Assembly (NCBI RefSeq): GCF_028369105.1
Contig: NZ_JAQNDO010000001.1
Span: 11,502,501 to 11,566,500 of the forward strand
Origin: Polyangium mundeleinium
GTDB taxonomy: Bacteria; Myxococcota_A; Polyangia; Polyangiales; Polyangiaceae
DNA: 64,000 bases
Reading direction: 5' to 3'
Shown: positions 58,924-64,000 of the stretch, one piece after another
Layout: every line of letters begins with the position of its first letter
How positions within the stretch are numbered: position 1 is the stretch's first letter
Notes under the pieces: generated by a model
Told to the model about the DNA's origin: nothing
Seen by the model: only the letters and a program-made list of their open reading frames with translations
The model's database searches: none
Made by a program: the position numbers and the translations under genes

Positions 58924-59337
58924 TCACGGGCGCTTTTTGGCGCGCGCCATCATGCCTTCGAGCCGGCCCCCGCTCGACAAGAACCACGCCTCGGCCTGCG
59001 CGACCGTCTGAAACACGGCGGCCCCGTCATCGGCGGCGTTGTGCGCGACGAGCGTCGCGAGCCCGTGCTGCCGCGGCGTCGTGACGAGCCACGCCGTCCG
59101 GATCTGCCGCCGCCGGAGCAGCTTCTGGCAGGTCCCGAGGCCCACGCGCGCCATCACCGTAAAATCGGTGAGCCCGCGGATGTCCATGAGCACGAGCTTC
59201 GTGCCCGCCTGGTTGGCGAGCGCGTCCACGGTCTGCGCGGTGAGCTCCTCCGCGATCAGATCCCCGAGCGCACCGCCGATCTCGATCGTCACCCGATCCG
59301 GCGGAGTCGTCGTGAAGTGGAACCAGTGTTGCGCCAT
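58924..59337 (-). CDS. STAS-like (SpoIIAA-type) small protein
   Basis: A 137-residue soluble protein: TTPPDRVTIEIGGALGDLIA, QAGTKLVLMDIRGLTDFTVM (STAS-type strand-helix), RRRQIRTAWLVTTPRQHGLA, VAQAEAWFLSS. This resembles the STAS/SpoIIAA-like fold used in anti-anti-sigma factors, but the usual phosphorylated Ser is not obvious. It is convergent with the kelch gene, 21 bp apart. Confidence 0.6.
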   Translation of the reverse strand: MAQHWFHFTTTPPDRVTIEIGGALGDLIAEELTAQTVDALANQAGTKLVLMDIRGLTDFTVMARVGLGTCQKLLRRRQIRTAWLVTTPRQHGLATLVAHNAADDGAAVFQTVAQAEAWFLSSGGRLEGMMARAKKRP

Positions 59338-59451
59338 CGAGGCAGACCACCCACCATCCTACGCGAACTCCCCGCTCGTCAACCACCTCACGACATCGAT
59401 CGCAACGGATTCCTCACGACGAGGATTTGTCCGTCCAAGGGACACTTACAC

Positions 59452-60660
59452 TCAGTCCGGCTCGGGGCAGCCGTCGTCGTCGTCCTTGCCGTCCTCGTCT
59501 TCCTTGACCTTGGGGCACTTGTCTTCGTTGTCGGGCACGCCGTCGTCGTCGTTGTCGCCGTCGGGGCAGCCGTCGTGGTCCTCGAACCCGTCCTTGTCCT
59601 CGGGGAGCTCGCGGCACTGATCGGCCTCGTCCGGCACACCGTCCTGGTCGACATCCCGCACACGCGGGGCCCAACCGATGCCCAACATGGCACGCAAGGG
59701 TCCGGTGCCGAGCCCGCCGAAAAACCCCCGCGACACGCCGGCGAGGAGGGAAAAATCCCCGAGCTGCGCGCGCGCCCCGAGCCCCGCCTCGAACGCGGTG
59801 AGGGTGCGGTTCTGCGCAGGGTTCATGGGGTAGATCGGCACGTGCCCGTTCGTCTCGACGAAGACGGTGAAGCGGCCAGCTTCGTCGATGCCGAGGGCCT
59901 GCGGCCGGAAGGAGAGGCCGAAGGAGAACGGGAGCTCGTGTCCGACGCGCTGGCGGCAGCCGTAGGGAAGGTCGGAGACGGGGATGTGCGCGCAGGCGAA
60001 GTTCTCGGTCTCGGCGCGGAGCTTGACGCCCGCGGCGAGGTGGAAGCCGAGGACGAGGAGGCGGTACTCGGCGAGCAAGCGCGTGGTGCTGGTGACGGCG
60101 CCTTCGCCGAGGAAGGAACCACGATCGCCGGTGGGGACGGTGAACCGCTCGTGAAGGCCGAGTGCGAAGCCGCCGAGGTCGCCGCCGGTGGGCGCGATGA
60201 TGACCAGCTTGCCGGTGAACGCGAGGTCGCCGAGGGCCTGCTGGGGGATGTTCGTGGGTCCGAGCGTGGCGACGGAGTCGAAGTCGGGGGTGTCGCCCCG
60301 CTGGTACAGGGCGAACGGGAGGTCCGCGCCGAAGGAGAGGCGGCCGAGGGCGCCGATGTTGGCGACGAGGTCGCCGGTGAGCTGATGGCTGAGGACGTCG
60401 AACGCGTGCTCGTTCGTCACGGGATCACGGAGCGTGATCGGTTTGTACGCATACGAGCCGTAGACGGCGAGGTTCCAGTCGCCGTGCGCGGGCGTGGAGA
60501 CGGGTTCGAGGAAGAGGCTCCCGGCAGGATCGGTGGAAGGACGGTACCCGCGCAGATCGAGCGAGGGCACGGGATCAGGCTCGATCGCAGCGGCCGAGCG
60601 CGTCACGAGGGACGCGGCCAGCGCGAGGCCCGTGGCAAGTCGCAAAGAGAAGAAAGGCAT
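59452..60660 (-). CDS. Outer-membrane beta-barrel with TSP3 calcium repeats (no OmpA domain)
   Basis: A 402-residue protein. Signal MPFFSLRLATGLALAASLVT. A beta-barrel domain follows (about 30-330: WNLAVYGSYAYKPITL, ALGDLAFTGKLVIIAPTGGD, EYRLLVLGFHLAAGVKL and others). The C-terminus has two to three thrombospondin type-3 calcium repeats (DVDQDGVPDEADQC, DNDDDGVPDNEDKC). Usually such proteins continue with an OmpA peptidoglycan-binding domain; this one stops after CPEPD, so that anchor is missing. Confidence 0.75.
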   Translation of the reverse strand: MPFFSLRLATGLALAASLVTRSAAAIEPDPVPSLDLRGYRPSTDPAGSLFLEPVSTPAHGDWNLAVYGSYAYKPITLRDPVTNEHAFDVLSHQLTGDLVANIGALGRLSFGADLPFALYQRGDTPDFDSVATLGPTNIPQQALGDLAFTGKLVIIAPTGGDLGGFALGLHERFTVPTGDRGSFLGEGAVTSTTRLLAEYRLLVLGFHLAAGVKLRAETENFACAHIPVSDLPYGCRQRVGHELPFSFGLSFRPQALGIDEAGRFTVFVETNGHVPIYPMNPAQNRTLTAFEAGLGARAQLGDFSLLAGVSRGFFGGLGTGPLRAMLGIGWAPRVRDVDQDGVPDEADQCRELPEDKDGFEDHDGCPDGDNDDDGVPDNEDKCPKVKEDEDGKDDDDGCPEPD

Positions 60661-60811
60661 GACGCGGGCGTAGGTTAGCCCAGGTGAAACCTCGGAGAAA
60701 AGGGGCGCGGTTGTTCGGCGGTTCTTCGTCCCAAACGGACAAACCTCCCGACGGCGCGGGCTGTCCTTGCCCCTGGCCCCCCGCGAGCAGTAGGCTCCGG
60801 CCCGGCCCGTC

Positions 60812-62554
60812 ATGAACGCCCCGCTGCGCGTCCCTCTCGGCATCGACGACTTCCAGAAGGTCCGGGAGGGCGGTCTGCTCTACGTCGACAAGACGCACCT
60901 CGTGACGGACTTGCTCGAAAAGGCCGGCGCCGAGGTCGTCCTGCTCCCGCGGCCGCGGCGGTTCGGCAAGAGCCTGAACCTCTCGATGGTCCGCTGCTTC
61001 TTCGAGAAGCGCGCGGAGGACCTCTCGCCTCTCTTTCGGGACCTCCGGGTTTGGCAGGCCGGCGACGCAGTCCGCGCGCATTTCCAGCGGTATCCGGTCA
61101 TTCACTTGACGATGAAGGGCGCCAAGCAGGCGACCTTCGAGGCGTGCTGGAAGACCATCCGCGAGAAGATCGAGGCGCTCTTCCGGGAGCACAAGGCGCT
61201 GCTCACGAGCGGCGCGCTCGATGCACGGGAGGAGGAGAAGTACCGCGCCATCCTCGATGGCACCGCCGACGACGTGCTGTACGGGCGGGCTCTCCTCGAC
61301 CTTTGCCACTACCTCCACCGAGCGCACGGCGAGCGCGTGCTCCTGCTCATCGACGAGTACGACGAGCCCATCCACGCGGGGTACACGCACGGGTACGCGC
61401 CCCGCATCCTGGATTTCTGCCGCGCCTTCTACGGTGAAGGATTAAAGGGCAATCCGCACCTCTTCCGCGCGGTGCTCACCGGTATTTTGCGCGTCGCGCG
61501 CGAGAGCATCTTCTCCGGCCTGAACAACGTCACCGTCTATTCCCTGCTGCGCTCGGAGTTCAATACCTGCTTCGGCTTCACCGAGCCGGAGGTCGAGCGC
61601 CTCCTCACCGCCGCCGGCCGGACGGACCGTCTGGAGACGCTGCGCGCCTGGTACAACGGGTATCTCTTCGGAGGCGAGGTCATCTACAATCCCTGGTCTG
61701 TCCTCAACTTCCTGGCCGCCGAGGACAAGGACCCCGAGCCCTACTGGCTTTCGACGAGCTCGAACGATCTCATCCGCGAGCTCCTCCAAGAGCGCGCCGT
61801 CGAGCTCGAACCCCTCTTCGAAGCCCTCCTGACCGGGGACTCCGTGGAAAAGGTGCTCGACGAGCACGTCCCGCTCGGGGAGCTGCGCACGAGCGAAAAC
61901 GCGCTCTGGAGCCTGCTCGTCTTCGCCGGATACCTGAAGGCCGAGCGCCACTCGCGCGGGCCCATGGAGCGCCCCATGCACCGGCTCTCGATCCCCAATC
62001 GAGAGGTGCGCGAGCTTTACACGAGCACCTTCCGGGGATGGATGGCCGCGCGCCTCGGCGGTCGGGGCGGGGCTCTCGATGCGCTGCTCGACGCATTGCT
62101 GCGGGGAGACGCGGAGCGATTGGAGCGGCTGCTCCAGGCGTTCGTGACGAACGTCCTTTCGCACCATGACGTCGGGTTCTTCGGGCCGGAGCGCGTGTAC
62201 CAGGCGTTCATCGTGGGCCTGCTGGCGACGCTGGAGCCGGACTACCAGGTCCGCTCGGACCGCGAATCCGGCCACGGGCGCGCGGACGTCCTCGTGCGCC
62301 CGGCTCGTCCGGGAAAGCCGGGCGTCGTGCTCGAATTGAAGGTCGTCAAGGCCGCGCGCCGCGCCCCGGAGAAAGCGCTCGCCGAAGGCCTCGCGCAGAT
62401 CCGCGAGAAGGAGTACGCCGCCGAGCTACGGGCCGCAGGGGCCGAGCCGGTGCACGCGTTCGCCGCCGCGTTCGACGGAAAACGCGTATGGGTCCGCGCC
62501 GCGACGCTCTCGCCGGAGGAGCCCTCCCCCCGGAAAAAAGCGCGCAAGCGCTGA
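60812..62554 (+). CDS. AAA-ATPase-like protein with C-terminal PD-(D/E)XK nuclease fold
   Basis: A 580-residue protein of the PF09820/DUF1703 type. N-terminal LYVDKTHLVTDLLEKAGAEV, then the P-loop-like RPRRFGKSLNLSMV, an LLLIDEYDEP Walker B at about 185, and ENLYTSTFRGWMAARL-type middle helices. The C-terminal nuclease domain shows ELKVVKAARRAPEKALAEGL (PD-(D/E)XK with Glu-x-Lys) and RVWVRAAT. These proteins are common, mostly unassigned; some may be mobile-element or conflict-system related. ATG 60812 is used; it is convergent with the membrane protein at 62561. Confidence 0.8.
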   Translation: MNAPLRVPLGIDDFQKVREGGLLYVDKTHLVTDLLEKAGAEVVLLPRPRRFGKSLNLSMVRCFFEKRAEDLSPLFRDLRVWQAGDAVRAHFQRYPVIHLTMKGAKQATFEACWKTIREKIEALFREHKALLTSGALDAREEEKYRAILDGTADDVLYGRALLDLCHYLHRAHGERVLLLIDEYDEPIHAGYTHGYAPRILDFCRAFYGEGLKGNPHLFRAVLTGILRVARESIFSGLNNVTVYSLLRSEFNTCFGFTEPEVERLLTAAGRTDRLETLRAWYNGYLFGGEVIYNPWSVLNFLAAEDKDPEPYWLSTSSNDLIRELLQERAVELEPLFEALLTGDSVEKVLDEHVPLGELRTSENALWSLLVFAGYLKAERHSRGPMERPMHRLSIPNREVRELYTSTFRGWMAARLGGRGGALDALLDALLRGDAERLERLLQAFVTNVLSHHDVGFFGPERVYQAFIVGLLATLEPDYQVRSDRESGHGRADVLVRPARPGKPGVVLELKVVKAARRAPEKALAEGLAQIREKEYAAELRAAGAEPVHAFAAAFDGKRVWVRAATLSPEEPSPRKKARKR

Positions 62555-62560
62555 GCTGCG

Positions 62561-63931
62561 TCAGCGATACATCCGATCGATCCGCGTCTCCGGCGACCGC
62601 GGATCGAAGAGCACGAGCGCCACGTAGAACACCCACTCCGCCGGCTTCATCACGAGGTACACCACGTCCGACACCCACGCCGGGCGCAGGTGGTTGCACA
62701 CGGGCCGCGCGAGGAGGTCGTATGTTCGTCGGGCCAAACGACCGAAGCGGGGCCAGCGCTCGTGGAGGAGATCCTCGAACGCGTTCGCCACCGCGAGCTG
62801 CCGGTTCACCACGATCGGTACGCCGCCGCGCCGGCCCATGCGGAGCGGGCGCACGAGCCAGGAATGACCGCGCGCGGCCACGGTGCAGAGGTAATGGCAA
62901 TCGCCGGGGAGCACCTCCACCGGGAGCCGCGAGAGCGTGTAGTCGCACGTCCGCGTGAAGACCTGGAGCGCGCCCGCCGCGTGGCCCAGCCAAACCGCCT
63001 GGAGGACCGCGTGCGCGCCGAGCAGCACCGGCGACAAGGCGAGGGCGCGGAGCAGGGTCGGGAGATGGATCTTGTCGGGCAGGAAGGATTGCTCCGGGCC
63101 TTCACGATACACGGTAAGCGGTTTTCCGATGGCCCGCGCCTCCGCGCCCCGCGAGCGCAGGCGGTGGCGGAGCTCCGCGCCGTAGAGGATCACGGTCAGG
63201 ACCGGGGACAAACAGGGCAAGAAGGCCGGCGGGAACACCACGCCAATGAGCACCCATTTGCCGAAATGCACCGCGAGCAGCACGTGGATGGCCATTCCCG
63301 CGAGCATGCCCGCGTGCACGAGGAGCTCGGCCATCGCCGGGTGCAACGCCGCGCGCCTGCGCCGCGAGACCACGTACGCGAGCGCCGTCACGAGGTGAAA
63401 CGCGAGCAGGCCGAAGACCTCGGGCTCGGCGAGCGGGCGGAAGACCTCGCCGCTCGCCTCGCACTCCATCACCTGGCACGTCGCGTTGACGATGTGGTTG
63501 TAGAAAAGCCCCCACGCGGGGAGGATGCCGAGGACGAGGACGTCCGCCCACGCCAGAGCCGCGCCGCGCCCCTGCGTTCGGGTGCGACGGTAGAGCTTGA
63601 TGACGGCCCAGATCCCGATGCCGACGGCCGCGATCCCGAAGCAGATGAACGCGAGGCCGCGGGCTCCCGTGGCGAGCGCGACGAGAGCCGCGACGGTCGG
63701 TGAGACGTACCCGATGACGAGCAACGTCACGAGCGCGGCGTCCGCGAGGCGGCTGTGCGTGGAGGGCGTCGGTTCGGGCACCACGAGCGGAGCCTCGGGC
63801 GGAGCCTCGGGCGGAGCCTCAGGCAAAGACCCAGGCGGCCACGTGAGGAGCGGCTCGGAACGCGGCAGGATCGCATGTTCGTCGGCGGGTGCCTCAGGCC
63901 CCTTGTCGCGTTCGTGTTCCTCGGAATCCAT
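62561..63931 (-). CDS. Multi-pass membrane protein (DUF6688-like)
   Basis: A 456-residue protein. An N-terminal cytoplasmic region has an EAPPEAPPEAP repeat (about 30-60). Six or so membrane helices follow (ALVTLLVIGYVSPTVAALVA, RGLAFICFGIAAVGIGIWAV, VLVLGILPAWGLFYNHIVNA, VFGLLAFHLVTALAYVV and others). The long C-terminal region is YLCTVAARGHSWLVRPLRMG and KPAEWVFYVALVLFDPRSPE. DUF6688-like proteins end similarly. Function unknown. The start could be 63931 or 63949. Confidence 0.65.
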   Translation of the reverse strand: MDSEEHERDKGPEAPADEHAILPRSEPLLTWPPGSLPEAPPEAPPEAPLVVPEPTPSTHSRLADAALVTLLVIGYVSPTVAALVALATGARGLAFICFGIAAVGIGIWAVIKLYRRTRTQGRGAALAWADVLVLGILPAWGLFYNHIVNATCQVMECEASGEVFRPLAEPEVFGLLAFHLVTALAYVVSRRRRAALHPAMAELLVHAGMLAGMAIHVLLAVHFGKWVLIGVVFPPAFLPCLSPVLTVILYGAELRHRLRSRGAEARAIGKPLTVYREGPEQSFLPDKIHLPTLLRALALSPVLLGAHAVLQAVWLGHAAGALQVFTRTCDYTLSRLPVEVLPGDCHYLCTVAARGHSWLVRPLRMGRRGGVPIVVNRQLAVANAFEDLLHERWPRFGRLARRTYDLLARPVCNHLRPAWVSDVVYLVMKPAEWVFYVALVLFDPRSPETRIDRMYR

Positions 63932-64000
63932 GCGCTCTCCGCGGCCCATCGTACCTCGTGCCCTGCGAGCTGACACGCGGATCCTACCCACGCCTACATA

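Overview
The window is a high-GC bacterial chromosome segment, most likely from a myxobacterium of the Polyangiales (Sorangium/Polyangium type). The grounds are: very GC-rich third codon positions, many lipoproteins with Gly/Ser-rich linkers and Cys-rich modules followed by FG-GAP, RCC1 or kelch repeats, a kelch protein ending in a MYXO-CTERM-like tail, and an alkylglycerone-phosphate synthase with its acyltransferase partner. This is inference from gene style; I saw no rRNA or complete tRNA to settle it.

Layout. 1-16.4 kb: accessory chromosomal genes. These are a truncated TPR protein, a CadD-like transporter, an FAD monooxygenase divergent from a LysR regulator, a CocE-type hydrolase divergent from a phosphotriesterase-like hydrolase, several lipoproteins, a COG3910-like ATPase, a 14-repeat FG-GAP lipoprotein and a 7-repeat RCC1 lipoprotein. 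16.4-44.98 kb: a very mobile accessory region. At least seven partial copies of one tyrosine-recombinase family, all on the minus strand, alternate with unrelated cargo: orphan lipoproteins, a nucleotidyltransferase-esterase fusion, a metallo-beta-lactamase-fold hydrolase, a rhomboid-TPR protein, a sigma-like factor cluster, an HNH-like lipoprotein with a possible immunity partner, and a 1367-residue PNP-NACHT-HEAT NLR-type protein. Two loci carry a near-identical block of about 400 bp that contains six 42-bp tandem repeats. 45-64 kb: ordinary, well-conserved organisation. It has an ether-lipid pair (AGPS and a DHAP-acyltransferase-like protein), a HEAT/xseB/CinA-like operon, a five-gene DUF2589 operon, a Tes-like radical SAM enzyme, a kelch protein, a STAS-like protein, a beta-barrel with TSP3 repeats, an AAA/PD-(D/E)XK protein and a large membrane protein.

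How the parts may work together. AGPS, the acyltransferase and the Tes-like radical SAM enzyme suggest a membrane ether-lipid or lipid-tail modification capability. The NLR gene is A+T-richer than its surroundings and sits between two recombinase remnants, as expected for an acquired antiphage gene. The recurring recombinase fragments look like the scars of repeated cassette exchange, and they are the main unexplained structure here. No CRISPR array, complete tRNA, rRNA or replication origin was recognised.
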